Source of the DNA: Candidatus Tectimicrobiota bacterium | Lineage (GTDB): Bacteria; Tectomicrobia; Entotheonellia; Entotheonellales; Entotheonellaceae | Direction of reading: 5' to 3' | Length of the DNA: 64,000 nt | NCBI GenBank assembly: GCA_026005175.1 | Contig: BPKO01000007.1 | Location: 117,183 to 181,182, forward strand | Part shown: positions 39,177 through 48,158 of the stretch, piece by piece | Numbering within the stretch: position 1 is the first letter of the stretch | Layout of the letters: each line of letters opens with the position of its first letter | Translations under genes and position numbers: made by a program | The notes under the pieces: generated by a model | Told to the model about the DNA's origin: nothing | The model's input: the letters and a program-made list of their open reading frames with translations, nothing else | Database searches by the model: none

Positions 39177-39971
39177 ATGGTGCGCCCCCGCGTCCTGGTC
39201 CTGAGCGGCTACGGCATCAACTGCGAGCAAGAAACCGCCCACGCCTTTAATCTGCCCAGCGTGGGCGGCGAGGCCACCGTGGTGCACCTGGGCGACTTGC
39301 TGGCTCGCCCCGAGCAGCTCGACCGCTTCCACATCCTCGTCCTGCCCGGGGGCTTTTCCTTTGGCGACCACATCGCCGCCGGCGCCGTTTTGGCTACCAA
39401 GCTGCGCTACCGCCTGGAGCAGCCCTTGAGCCGCTTTCTGCGTGATGGTAAACTGGTCATAGGCATTTGCAACGGGTTTCAAGTGCTGGTGCGGCTCGGG
39501 TTGCTGCCGGCCAGCGGCGGCTTGTGGCAGCAAGAGGCGACGCTGGCACCCAACGATTCGGGACGCTTCGAAGACCGGTGGGTGTACCTGCGCATCGAGC
39601 CGGCGTGCCCTTCGCCGCTGGTAGAGGGGATTGAGCGGCTTTATCTGCCGGTACGCCACGGAGAAGGCAAGTTCGTGCCGCGCGATGCCGCCGTGCTGCA
39701 GGCCATGCAGCGGCAGCACCTGGTGGCGGCACGCTACTGTGCCCCCGATGGGGGCCCTGCCTCTTACCCCTGGAATCCCAACGGGTCGGTCGATGACATT
39801 GCTGCCGTGTGCGATCCGAGCGGTCGCGTCTTCGGGCTCATGCCCCACCCCGAGGCCTATGTACACCGCACACAGCACCCGCGCTGGACGCGCGAGTGCC
39901 TGCCCGAAGAAGGCATGGGCGTGCGGCTTTTTCGCAATGCCGTAACCTTTGCCCGTACCCACCTGCTGTGA
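39177..39971 (+). CDS. purQ: FGAM synthase glutaminase subunit PurQ
   Basis: This 264-residue class I glutamine amidotransferase supplies ammonia to PurL. The nucleophile Cys is in IGICNGFQVLVRLGLLP and the His-Glu pair in GLMPHPEAYVHRTQHPRW. LSGYGINCEQETAHAFN and FSFGDHIAAGAV are PurQ hallmarks. ATG at 39177 is 7 bases after the purL stop. It is longer than the small Bacillus-type PurQ (about 227) and resembles the partner of large PurS-PurL fusions; the separate purS gene is accordingly absent. Confidence 0.94.
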   Translation: MVRPRVLVLSGYGINCEQETAHAFNLPSVGGEATVVHLGDLLARPEQLDRFHILVLPGGFSFGDHIAAGAVLATKLRYRLEQPLSRFLRDGKLVIGICNGFQVLVRLGLLPASGGLWQQEATLAPNDSGRFEDRWVYLRIEPACPSPLVEGIERLYLPVRHGEGKFVPRDAAVLQAMQRQHLVAARYCAPDGGPASYPWNPNGSVDDIAAVCDPSGRVFGLMPHPEAYVHRTQHPRWTRECLPEEGMGVRLFRNAVTFARTHLL

Positions 39972-39994
39972 GGGCAAGCTAAGGGACACAGGCC

Positions 39995-41432
39995 GTGAGC
40001 GCAGCACGCTACGATCAGTACGTCAACCCGCTGGTGGAGCGCTACGCCAGCCAGGAGATGAGCTGGATCTTCTCGCCGCAGAACAAGTTCCAAACCTGGC
40101 GGCGCCTCTGGGTGGCCCTGGCCGAAGCCGAAGCCGAAGTGGGCCTGCCCATCAGCGAAGCGCAGCTGGAAGAGCTGCGCACCCACGTGACGGACATCAA
40201 CTTTGAGGTGGCCGAGCGCTACGAACGGCAGCTGCGCCACGACGTGATGGCCCACATTTACGCCTACGGCGAGCAGTGCCCCAGCGCCCGCAGCATCCTC
40301 CACCTGGGAGCCACCAGCGCGTTTGTGGGCGACAACACCGAGCTCATCCAGATGCGCGACGCCCTGTGCTTGGTGCGGCGGCGCCTGGTCAACGTCATGG
40401 AGGCCCTGGCGCAGTTTGCCACCCAGTACCGCGACCCTGGTCACCCTGGGCTACACCCACTTGCAACCGGCGCAGCTGACCACCGTAGGGCGCCGCGCCG
40501 TGCTGTGGCTCCAGGACCTGGTCCTCGATCTTGAGGACCTCGAGCACTGCCTGGGCGGGCTGCAGTTTCGCGGCGCCAAAGGCGCCATCGGGACGCAGGC
40601 GAGCTTCTTGCAGCTGTGCAACGGCGACGAAGAGAAAGTGCGCCACATCGACCGGCGGGTAGCCGAGAAGATGGGCTTTGCACGCACCCTCATCGTCACC
40701 GGGCAGACGTACCCGCGCAAGTACGACAGCCGGGTGCTGGCGGTGCTCTCGGGCATTGCGCAGTCGGCGCACAAGTTCAGCAACGACGTGCGCTTTCTCC
40801 AGAGCCTGGGGGAGCTGGAAGAACCCTTTGCCAGCGGCCAGGTGGGCTCTTCGGCCATGGCCTACAAGCGCAACCCGGCGCGCAGCGAGCGCCTGGCGGC
40901 GCTGGCCCGCTTTGTGCTGTGCACGGCGCTCAACCCGGCGTTTACCGCCGCCGGCCAGGGGTGTGAACGGACTCTTGACGACTCGGCCAACCGGCGGCTG
41001 AGCCTTCCTGAAGCCTTTCTGGCCACAGATGCCATTTTGATCCTGTACCGGGAAATCGTACAGGGACTGGTGGTTTATCCCACGGTGATCGCGCGGCGGG
41101 TAGCCGAGTTTTTACCCTTCCTGGCGGCGGAGAACCTGATGATGGAAGGGGTCAAGGCGGCCGGTGATCGCCAGCGCCTGCACGAGCGCATTCGGCAGCA
41201 CGCTATGGACACCTGGCACCGCCTGCGCGTCGAAGGCGGCGACAACGACCTGTTGCAGCGCTTGCGCCAGGATCCGGCTTTTGCCGCGGTGCCGATCCCC
41301 GAGCGGCTCGACCCCCAGGCCTACACCGGCCGGGCGCGCCAGCAAGTGGACGAGTTCTTGCGCCACGTGTATCAGCCGCTGCGCGAGCGCTACCGCGACT
41401 TGCTCGGAGAGACGCCGCAAACGCGCGTGTAA
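39995..41432 (+). CDS. purB: Adenylosuccinate lyase (one frameshift)
   Basis: PurB (about 478 residues) splits SAICAR and adenylosuccinate in purine synthesis. Features include [35 protein letters not shown] (active-site His region), and the fumarase-superfamily signature [17 protein letters not shown]. The frame breaks in CCC 40435-40437; removing one C gives [17 protein letters not shown]. The GTG at 39995 follows AAGGGA. It lies between purQ and serS on one strand. Confidence 0.94.
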
Positions 41433-41467
41433 GCGGGCCGCGGGAGAAACAAACGGGAGAGGGCGCG

Positions 41468-42739
41468 ATGCTCGATGTGCGCTTTATTCGTGAGCACCCC
41501 GAGGTGGTGCAGGAAGCAGCGCGCAAAAAACACCTCGACTTTGACGTGCAGCAGCTGCTCGAGGTCGATGCGCGGCGCCGGCAGCTGCTGGCCCGCGTCG
41601 AGCAACTCAAGGCCCTGCGCAACAAGATGTCCAAAGAGATCCCTGCCCTGCAGGGCGAAGCCAGGGAAGAAGCCATTGCCCGTATGCGGCAGGTGGCGGC
41701 AGAGAGCAAGGCCCTTGAGGAGTCGCTGCGCGAAGTGGAAGCGCAGTTTACCGAGCTCATGCTGCACGTCCCCAACATCCCCGACCCTGACGTGCCTGAA
41801 GGCACCAGCGACGCCGACAACGTCGTGGTGCGCACCTGGGGCGAGATCCCGCAGTTTGACTTCCCGCTGCGTGACCACGTGGAGCTGGGCGAGCTGTTGG
41901 ACATTATCGACATTCCCCGCGCCGTGAAAATGGCCGGCTCGCGCACCTACTTTCTCAAAAACGCCGGCGTTCTGCTCGAGCTGGCGGTGCTGCAGTTTGC
42001 CCTGCACCACATGGTGCGCAAGGGCTTTACGCCGCTGATCGTGCCGCACCTGGTGCGCGACGAGGCGATGATCGGCACCGCTTACTTTCCTGTGGGCAAG
42101 GAGCAGGCTTACCGCATTCCGGAAGACAAGCTGAACCTCATTGGCACTTCGGAAGTGCCCATTACCGCCTACCATGCCGACGAGATCCTGCGCGAGGACG
42201 AGCTCCCCAAGTACTACGTGGGCATTTCCAGCTGTTACCGCCGCGAGGCAGGCACCTACGGCAAGGACACGCGCGGCCTCTTTCGCATCCACCAGTTCCA
42301 GAAAGTGGAACAGGTGGTGCTGTGCGTCAACGATCCCGAGGTGTCGGCCCGCGAGCACGAGCACATCGTGCGCAACGCCGAGGAGATCCTGCAAGCCCTG
42401 CGTTTGCCTTACCGCGTGGTGCTCGTGTGCGGCGCCGAGCTCGGCCTGCCTCAGGTAAAGAAGTACGATATTGAGACTTGGATGCCTAGCCGCCAGGCTT
42501 ACGGGGAGACGCACTCGGCTTCCAAGTTCCACGACTTCCAGGCGCGGCGCCTGAAGCTGCGCTACCGCGACAAAAGCGGCGCGCTGCGCTTTGTCCACAC
42601 CCTGAACAACACCGTCATCGCCTCGCCGCGCATTCTCATTCCCCTGCTCGAGCTCAACCAGCGCCCCGACGGCAGCGTGGCCATTCCCGAGGTGCTGCAG
42701 CCCTACATGGGCGGCATGCAGGAAATCGTGCCGCCGTAG
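41468..42739 (+). CDS. serS: Seryl-tRNA synthetase
   Basis: This 423-residue class II synthetase charges tRNA-Ser and tRNA-Sec. The N-terminal MLDVRFIREHPEVVQEAARK starts the tRNA-binding coiled coil (to about residue 100). Motif 2 is in YYVGISSCYRREAGTYGKDT and motif 3 in the C-terminal LNNTVIASPRILIPLLELNQ. Length is normal and the frame intact. GGGAGAGG precedes ATG 41468. It is the last gene of the cysS-purine run, so two tRNA synthetases bracket the nucleotide genes. Confidence 0.96.
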   Translation: MLDVRFIREHPEVVQEAARKKHLDFDVQQLLEVDARRRQLLARVEQLKALRNKMSKEIPALQGEAREEAIARMRQVAAESKALEESLREVEAQFTELMLHVPNIPDPDVPEGTSDADNVVVRTWGEIPQFDFPLRDHVELGELLDIIDIPRAVKMAGSRTYFLKNAGVLLELAVLQFALHHMVRKGFTPLIVPHLVRDEAMIGTAYFPVGKEQAYRIPEDKLNLIGTSEVPITAYHADEILREDELPKYYVGISSCYRREAGTYGKDTRGLFRIHQFQKVEQVVLCVNDPEVSAREHEHIVRNAEEILQALRLPYRVVLVCGAELGLPQVKKYDIETWMPSRQAYGETHSASKFHDFQARRLKLRYRDKSGALRFVHTLNNTVIASPRILIPLLELNQRPDGSVAIPEVLQPYMGGMQEIVPP

Positions 42740-42772
42740 CCGGGTGCACGCCGGCGGCGGGGAGAACCCACA

Positions 42773-43231
42773 GTGGCCAATCGGGCTCAAGACTGGTTGC
42801 AACAGGCCCAGCACGACTTGGCGCACGCGCGCCGCGCCGTGCAGTCTGGAGACTACGACGGGGCATGCTTTGCTGCCCAGCAGGCCGCGGAAAAAGCGTT
42901 AATTTACAGTCGCTTCATCGACCGTGAAGCGGTACGAGCCGCGCTGCAGCAGTGCGCGCTGCGTCTCAAAGCATCGCAACCGGCAGTGCGCGCTGCGTAC
43001 TTGTTTGGTTCTTTTGTGACCAACACGGCCACGCCGCGCAGCGATGCCGATATTGCGGTAGAAATCGCCCCTGCCGGTCAGGCCTGCCGCCAGGCGGTGG
43101 CGGAAACAGCGCGGACAATTTTCCTGGCAGCTCCGGTGGCCGTTGACCTCTTTGTGCTGAGCACGCCGCAGCTGGCCGCCCCGCACGGCCTGGCCGCCGC
43201 CATCCGGCAACAAGGACTGCGGCCGGCATAA
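42773..43231 (+). CDS. Truncated HEPN domain fused to MNT nucleotidyltransferase
   Basis: This 152-residue chimera joins two parts normally encoded as separate toxin-antitoxin genes. Residues 1-44 are the front half of a HEPN domain (QDWLQQAQHDLAHARRAVQS, then CFAAQQAAEKAL). The sequence then passes directly into a minimal nucleotidyltransferase starting IDREAVRAALQQ. The MNT has the active-site motif YLFGSFVTNTATPRSDADIA and a later VDLFVL. The HEPN second half with the RNase R(x4-6)H motif is missing. The frame is continuous, so deletion-fusion is more likely than an indel artefact. The GTG at 42773 follows GGGGAGAA. Confidence 0.78.
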   Translation: MANRAQDWLQQAQHDLAHARRAVQSGDYDGACFAAQQAAEKALIYSRFIDREAVRAALQQCALRLKASQPAVRAAYLFGSFVTNTATPRSDADIAVEIAPAGQACRQAVAETARTIFLAAPVAVDLFVLSTPQLAAPHGLAAAIRQQGLRPA

Positions 43232-43234
43232 GCC

Positions 43235-43996
43235 TCACAGTCCCCCGCCGTCGGGCAGCAAGGGATCCGGCAAGGGAGGGCCGGTGTAGAGAGCTACGAT
43301 GCGACCGCGCACCGCTTGCGGCCGCACTTCCAGGCTCACCTTGTAGTCTTCGTGCAGGCTCCAGAACGCCTTGCCGCCGCGGGCCAGCAGGGTGAGAAAA
43401 GTCTCCTGCACCTCTGCCGGCACCTGGGCGCGCTGCAGGAGGTCCCGCAGCGCCGCTGGAGCAAAGCGAAACTGCGTCTCCAGAGGATAGAGCGCCGCCA
43501 CGCGCTCGAGGGCCTCGCCGCGCGGGTGAAAGAGGGCAATGAGCGTCTGGCCCTGCTGCGGCGCTTTTTCCAGGCGGTAGTAGCGCAAGACGCGGCGCGG
43601 GGCGCGCGGGGCAAAAGGCTGAAACAGCAGGGCTTCGGAGAGGGCATCGGCGCGCTCGAACTGGACGTCCTCAAAGGGCGGCGCGAAGTACGCGGCAAAC
43701 GCCTCGGCATCGAGGGCCAGCTCGAGCAAGTAGCTGCCCGGGGGAAGCGTCAGGTGCAGCGGCGTCTTGCCGCGATAGGCCTCGGGATCGGTGGCGTGCG
43801 ACGGCAAGCGCTCCGGATCGTAGGGCTGGAGGTAAACGTCCGCCCCTGCCGGGATGGAGGCAATCCACACCTCATCTTCCGCCACTGCAACCGGCAACGC
43901 GGTTTCAACTGGCTCGGTAAATACCCACGACTGGTAAAGCGGCTGGCAACCGGCAAGCCCCAAGAGGAGAAAGGCAGCGACAAGTCGGCGCACCAC
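43235..43996 (-). CDS. PEGA-like domain lipoprotein
   Basis: This 253-residue envelope lipoprotein has signal RRLVAAFLLLGLAGC with lipobox LAGC about 16 residues in. A PEGA-like segment follows (IASIPAGADVYLQP, then GKTPLHLTLPPGSYLLEL), as in surface-layer or envelope proteins. The remainder is unrecognised. I prefer the GTG at 43996, 10 bases after the upstream zinc-ribbon gene stop; a longer open frame upstream overlaps that gene and is rejected. It is co-transcribed with that gene and needs Lnt (encoded in this window) for final acylation. Confidence 0.7.
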   Translation of the reverse strand: MVRRLVAAFLLLGLAGCQPLYQSWVFTEPVETALPVAVAEDEVWIASIPAGADVYLQPYDPERLPSHATDPEAYRGKTPLHLTLPPGSYLLELALDAEAFAAYFAPPFEDVQFERADALSEALLFQPFAPRAPRRVLRYYRLEKAPQQGQTLIALFHPRGEALERVAALYPLETQFRFAPAALRDLLQRAQVPAEVQETFLTLLARGGKAFWSLHEDYKVSLEVRPQAVRGRIVALYTGPPLPDPLLPDGGGL

Positions 43997-44006
43997 GGCA
44001 CGCTGC

Positions 44007-44255
44007 TTACATCTGTTTGACCCGTTCCACTCCGTGACGCGCTTCGAATTCGAGCAGGCAGTCATTACACACCAAGGCCACCCCAGAGGTGTTGTTGTAA
44101 TAGCCCAGGGCGCTGTCACCGGCAAAAGGCTTCATCTGCTCGCAGTTGGGGCAAAGAAACTTCGTGCCCCCCGATTCGCCCAGCTGCACCGCAGCCCGCC
44201 GAAACTCCCAGACACTGTGGATGATCTCGCTGACATCCAGACGATCCATGTCCAT
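44007..44255 (-). CDS. Small protein with two CxxC motifs (zinc ribbon)
   Basis: This 82-residue hypothetical protein starts MDMDRLDVSEIIHSVWEFRR and has a zinc-ribbon pair KFLCPNCEQMKPF and LVCNDCLLEFEARHG, 30 residues apart. It should bind one Zn ion and may contact nucleic acid or protein. GGAG about 9 bases upstream supports the ATG at 44255; a second ATG lies two codons later. It is directly upstream of the lipoprotein gene and downstream of the dehydrogenase gene's stop. I do not recognise a named family. Confidence 0.7.
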   Translation of the reverse strand: MDMDRLDVSEIIHSVWEFRRAAVQLGESGGTKFLCPNCEQMKPFAGDSALGYYNNTSGVALVCNDCLLEFEARHGVERVKQM

Positions 44256-44358
44256 GGCAGCACTCCAATGGCAGCTGATAAGGCCTGATAACACACGCCC
44301 TTGCCACGCCGGGGAGACTATACAGAAAGCCCTGCGGCATTGCAAGCCTTTTCCCGCG

Positions 44359-45339
44359 CTAAGCGCGGTCGTACACCTCCGGGTTGACCACGTGCGGTGG
44401 GCGCTCGCCGCGCAGGGCGGCTACCAGGTTCTGCGCCGCCATCACCGCCATGCGCGTGCGCGTGGCCACCGAGGCGCTGCCAATGTGCGGCGTGAGCACT
44501 ACGTTGTCGAGCTGCGTAAGGGCCTCGGGGACCTCGGGTTCGTGGGCAAAGACGTCGAGGGCGGCCCCGGCGATCCAGCCTTCCTGCAGGGCGCGAATGA
44601 GCGCCGCTTCGTCGACCACCGCGCCGCGGGCGGTGTTGATCAAGTAGGCGGTGGGACGCATGAGGCGGAGCTCGGCCTCGCCGATGAGGTGGGTGGTCTC
44701 CGCGGTTAGCGGCACGTGCAGGCTGACAAAGTCCGAACGCTGCAGCAAGGTGGGCAGCTCGACCCAGGTGGCCCCTAGCTCGGCTTCCAGCGCTGGGCTC
44801 ACCCGCCGGCGATTATGGTAAAGCACCGTCATGCCGAAGCCACGCGCCCGACGCGCCACCGCCTGGCCGATGCGCCCCAGGCCCACGATGCCCAGGGTCT
44901 GGCCGTAGACGTCGTGGCCCAGCATGAGCATGAGCTTCCACTCCGTCCACTGGCCGGCCCGCACGAAGCGGTCGCCTTCGGGGATACGCCGGGCCACGCT
45001 GAGCAGCAGTCCCCAGGCCAGGTCGGCCGTGGTTTCCGTCAGTACCCCAGGGGTGTTGGTCACCACGATGCCACGCCGAGTGGCAGCCGCCACGTCGATG
45101 TTGTCGTAGCCCACGGCCACGTTGGCCACCACCTTGAGGCGCGGACCGGCTTCCAGCACCGAGGCGTCGATGCGATCGGTGATCAAGCAGATAATCCCCT
45201 CCTTATCGGCCACCGCCTGCCGCAACTCGGCCGGCGAAAGCGCGCGGTCGTCAGGGTCAAGCTGCACCTCGCACGCCTGCCGCACAAGGGCCAGCGCCGC
45301 TTCTGGCAGCAGACGGGTGATGAGCACCTTGGGCTTCAC
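44359..45339 (-). CDS. D-2-hydroxyacid dehydrogenase (glyoxylate/hydroxypyruvate reductase-like)
   Basis: This 326-residue NAD(P)-dependent enzyme reduces 2-keto acids such as glyoxylate or hydroxypyruvate. The nucleotide-binding motif is GIVGLGRIGQAVARRARGFG. The catalytic Arg, Glu and His are in INTARGAVVDEAAL, FAHEPEVPEAL and VLTPHIGSASVATR. VANVAVGYDNIDV is typical of the GyaR/GRHPR branch. The GTG at 45339 has GGAGGAGG upstream, overlapping the end of the acyl-CoA ligase gene whose stop lies 3 bases away, so the pair is coupled. Confidence 0.9.
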   Translation of the reverse strand: MKPKVLITRLLPEAALALVRQACEVQLDPDDRALSPAELRQAVADKEGIICLITDRIDASVLEAGPRLKVVANVAVGYDNIDVAAATRRGIVVTNTPGVLTETTADLAWGLLLSVARRIPEGDRFVRAGQWTEWKLMLMLGHDVYGQTLGIVGLGRIGQAVARRARGFGMTVLYHNRRRVSPALEAELGATWVELPTLLQRSDFVSLHVPLTAETTHLIGEAELRLMRPTAYLINTARGAVVDEAALIRALQEGWIAGAALDVFAHEPEVPEALTQLDNVVLTPHIGSASVATRTRMAVMAAQNLVAALRGERPPHVVNPEVYDRA

Positions 45340-45342
45340 ACC

Positions 45343-46947
45343 TTAGCCTCCTCCGCTCTGCACCTTGTGTCGCTCGGCTTCGATGAGAACCCGTCGCAAG
45401 ATCTTGCCCGACGCCGTTTTCGGAATCGAGGTGACAAACTCCACCTCGCGGATCTTCTTGTAGCCGGCAATACGGCTGCCCACGAATTCCATCAGGGCCT
45501 CGGCGCTCACCTCTGCCCCTGGCCGCAGAATGACCAGCGCTTTGGGAATTTCTCCCGCCTCGGGGTCGGGCTTGCCGATCACCGCGCAGTCGGCCACCGC
45601 CGGGTGCTTGAAGAGCACCGCCTCCACTTCTGCCGGTGCGACGGAGAAGCCCTTGTACTTGATCATTTCTTTCTTGCGGTCGACGATGTAGACGTAGCCC
45701 TCATGGTCCATTTTGGCAATGTCGCCGGTATAGAGCCAGCCGTCGCGGATGGTGCGTGCCGTCTCTTCGGGCGCCTTCCAGTAGCCCTTCATCACGTGCG
45801 GTCCCTTGACCAGGAGCTCGCCGATTTCGCCAACGCCGACTTCTCGCTCGCCGGTTTCCAGATCAACGATTTTTTGCTCCTGGTTGGGCACCGCCAGGCC
45901 CACCGACTCCAGCTTGATGCGCCCTTGATCCACGGGATTGAGGTGGGTAATGGGCGAGGCCTCGGTCAGCCCGTAGCCCTGCAAAATCGGCACTTTGGTC
46001 TTGTCCTGCACCCGCCGCGCCACGTCAGGCGCCAGGGGAGCAGCACCGACCATAATGTAACGCAGGCGTGAGAGGTCGAATTTGGCCAAGTGGGGATAGT
46101 TGTCAAGAGCAATCAGAATCGGTGGCACGGCAAAGTACCAGGTCACCCCGTACTGCTGCGCCAAGGTGAGGGAGCGCTCTAGGTCAAACGCCTCCATCAC
46201 CACCAGGGTGGCCCCGGCGTAGAGGCCCCCGCCGATGAGCATGGTGCCGTAGATGTGGTAAAACGGCAGGAAAATGAGCAGCGTGTCTTGCTCCGTCAGG
46301 CGCCCGCTGGAGATGAACTGGATGGCGTTAGCCACCAGGTTCTGGTGGGTAAGCATCACGCCCTTGGGCATGCCGGTGGTGCCGCTCGAGTACGGCAGGG
46401 CCACCATGTCCTCGGACCAACACAGCTTGAGCTGCGGTGGGTGCTTGGGGGAGGCGCGCCGCACCAAGTCCCGGAAGAGGTGCGTGCCTTCCTCGGCGTG
46501 TTGGCCGACGATGACGATGTCGCGCAGGCTCTTGACCTGCTGGCGTACTGCCTTGACCAGCGGGTAAAGCGACTCCTGCACGATCAGCACCGAGGCTTCA
46601 GAATCGTTGAGGTGGTGCTCAATTTCGGCCTCTTTGTACGTGGGATTCATAGGGGTAAAGACCGCCCCCAGGCGGGCAATGCCAAAGACGCTGATGATGT
46701 ACTCGGGCCGGTTGGTCATGTAGAGGGCCACGCGGTCCTGCTTCTTCACCCCCAGGTTGGCCAGGGCATTGGCACAGCTGTTGGCCAGGCTGTCGAGCTC
46801 GCGATACGAAATCTTCTGGCCCTGAAAGACAACGGCGATCTTCTCCGGGAAGCGCTGCGCCGACTCCCACAGCATCTCGCCATAGGGAATCTCGGGGATG
46901 TCAACCGCGGCACGAAAGAAGTCGCCCAGCGTGCTCTCCGCTGTCAT
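45343..46947 (-). CDS. Acyl-CoA synthetase (AMP-binding, 4-coumarate/long-chain type)
   Basis: This 534-residue adenylate-forming ligase activates a carboxylic acid with ATP and CoA. The AMP-binding motif is ALPYSSGTTGMPKGVML. Later motifs are GYGLTEASPITHLNP, WLYTGDIAKMDHEGYVYIVD with the hinge RKKEMIKYKG, and the C-terminal catalytic Lys in KTASGKILRR. AAGGAGG lies 7 bases before the ATG, and a good promoter lies upstream. Length and motif spacing suggest medium/long-chain or phenylpropanoid acids; the exact acid is not determinable. Confidence 0.92.
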   Translation of the reverse strand: MTAESTLGDFFRAAVDIPEIPYGEMLWESAQRFPEKIAVVFQGQKISYRELDSLANSCANALANLGVKKQDRVALYMTNRPEYIISVFGIARLGAVFTPMNPTYKEAEIEHHLNDSEASVLIVQESLYPLVKAVRQQVKSLRDIVIVGQHAEEGTHLFRDLVRRASPKHPPQLKLCWSEDMVALPYSSGTTGMPKGVMLTHQNLVANAIQFISSGRLTEQDTLLIFLPFYHIYGTMLIGGGLYAGATLVVMEAFDLERSLTLAQQYGVTWYFAVPPILIALDNYPHLAKFDLSRLRYIMVGAAPLAPDVARRVQDKTKVPILQGYGLTEASPITHLNPVDQGRIKLESVGLAVPNQEQKIVDLETGEREVGVGEIGELLVKGPHVMKGYWKAPEETARTIRDGWLYTGDIAKMDHEGYVYIVDRKKEMIKYKGFSVAPAEVEAVLFKHPAVADCAVIGKPDPEAGEIPKALVILRPGAEVSAEALMEFVGSRIAGYKKIREVEFVTSIPKTASGKILRRVLIEAERHKVQSGGG

Positions 46948-47018
46948 GCCTTTACCTCCTTGTTGTCGGCGCCCTTCTGTGGAAAATCAGCCAAGCTATG
47001 ATGCCATAAGACGTTGCA

Positions 47019-47048
47019 AGCATACTCGCCAGCCGCAACCCCTGTCAA
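47019..47048 (-). promoter_or_regulatory. Promoter for acyl-CoA synthetase operon
   Basis: On the minus strand a perfect TTGACA (47043-47048) is followed after 18 bases by TATGCT (47019-47024), 72 bases upstream of the start. The same two hexamers occur at 2401-2429. Confidence 0.7.
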
Positions 47049-47059
47049 TGCCAAACCCG

Positions 47060-48057
47060 CTACCGGCGCCCGCCGCAAGCCGGAAGCAGCGCCTCAAGCT
47101 GCGCGGCGAGCTTGTGCGGATCGTGCCGGATGAGGTGGAGCCCGACGTGCATCCCTTTCCCCGCTGGACGGGCGTAGGCTTGTAACGCCTCCGCCGCGGG
47201 CCACGCCGCCACGTCGGCGGCCCACACGGCGTCACCGGCTAGGTCGTTGACCACCGGGGAAAGCGCCGTGGCGGGCGTAAAGATCGAGCAGCGAGGGGGG
47301 TAAGGCGCCGGTGTTGACGATGACGACATCGGGCCCGCCGCCCCCAGATAGCGCTCGAGCACCGCCACGTGCTGCGCCGCGGTGAAGCCGTCGGTTTGCC
47401 CGGGCTGGGTCATCAGGTTGCAGACGTAAACGCAGCGGGCTCGGCTCTCGGCGCACGCCGAAGCGACGCCGGCGTGCAAGAGCACCGGCACGATGCCGGT
47501 AAACAGCGAGCCGGGACAGATCACCAGAAGATCGGCAGCGGCAATGGCTTCGAGCACGGCCGGGCGCGCCGCCGCCGCGGCTGCAAGAAGACGCGGGTGA
47601 TCGGACTGCGGGGCTGGCGCTGAATGATTTGCCATTCGCCAACGAGGCGACGGCCGTCGGCCAGCTCGGCGCCCACCCGCGTACTGGCATCGGAGACGGG
47701 CAGCACCCGCTGCGGGAGGGCCACCTCGCGGCACACCGCTTCCACCGCCGCCCCCAGTCCTCCCCGCAGGCGGCTGAGCGCTGCCAGGATGAGGTTGCCG
47801 ACGCTCACCCCACGCAGCTCGCCTTCGCTGAAGCGAAAGCGCAGCAGCTGACCCCACAGCGAAGCCTCGTCGAGCAAGGCCTCCAGGCACTGGCGCGTAT
47901 CGCCCACTTGCGGCAGGCCCAACACGCGGCGCAGCTGGCCGCTGTGGCCGCCGTCGTCGGTCACCCCGACCACGGCGGTCACCTCACCGGGCACGTGGCG
48001 CAGCGCCCGCAATACCGTGGCCTGTCCCGTACCGCCGCCCAGGGTAACGATGCGCAT
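47060..48057 (-). CDS. yvcK: YvcK/CofD-family protein (three frameshifts)
   Basis: This protein of about 330 residues belongs to the YvcK (gluconeogenesis factor) branch of the CofD fold. In other bacteria YvcK binds UDP-sugars and affects cell-wall precursor flux. Features are the start MRIVTLGGGTGQATVLRALR, VTDDGGHSGQLRRVLG, GVSVGNLILAALS, and DLLVICPGSLFTGIVPVL. Frame changes are needed near 47570, 47340 and 47270; corrected, the late part reads VVIVNTGALPPSLLDLY. AGGAGG sits 7 bases before the ATG at 48057. It could bear on the same pathway as glmS in this window. Confidence 0.85.
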
Positions 48058-48100
48058 GGCCCACCTCCTCACACCGCTGGCTTGTGGTCTCTAAAGTCCC

Positions 48101-48128
48101 TTGACAGCCCGCGGCCGGCCACTACACT
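48101..48128 (+). promoter_or_regulatory. Promoter for the metallo-hydrolase gene
   Basis: TTGACA (48101-48106) and TACACT (48123-48128) are 16 bases apart, with the ATG 31 bases downstream. The yvcK start lies just upstream on the other strand. Confidence 0.65.
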
Positions 48129-48158
48129 TCTCTTGCGTTGCACGCAAGGGAGGAAACG

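Noticed and set aside
39995-41432. Programmed ribosomal frameshifting as an explanation for split genes
   Set aside because: The breaks lie at different, unrelated short C or G runs with no shared slippery heptamer or downstream structure, and they occur in genes not known to use recoding.
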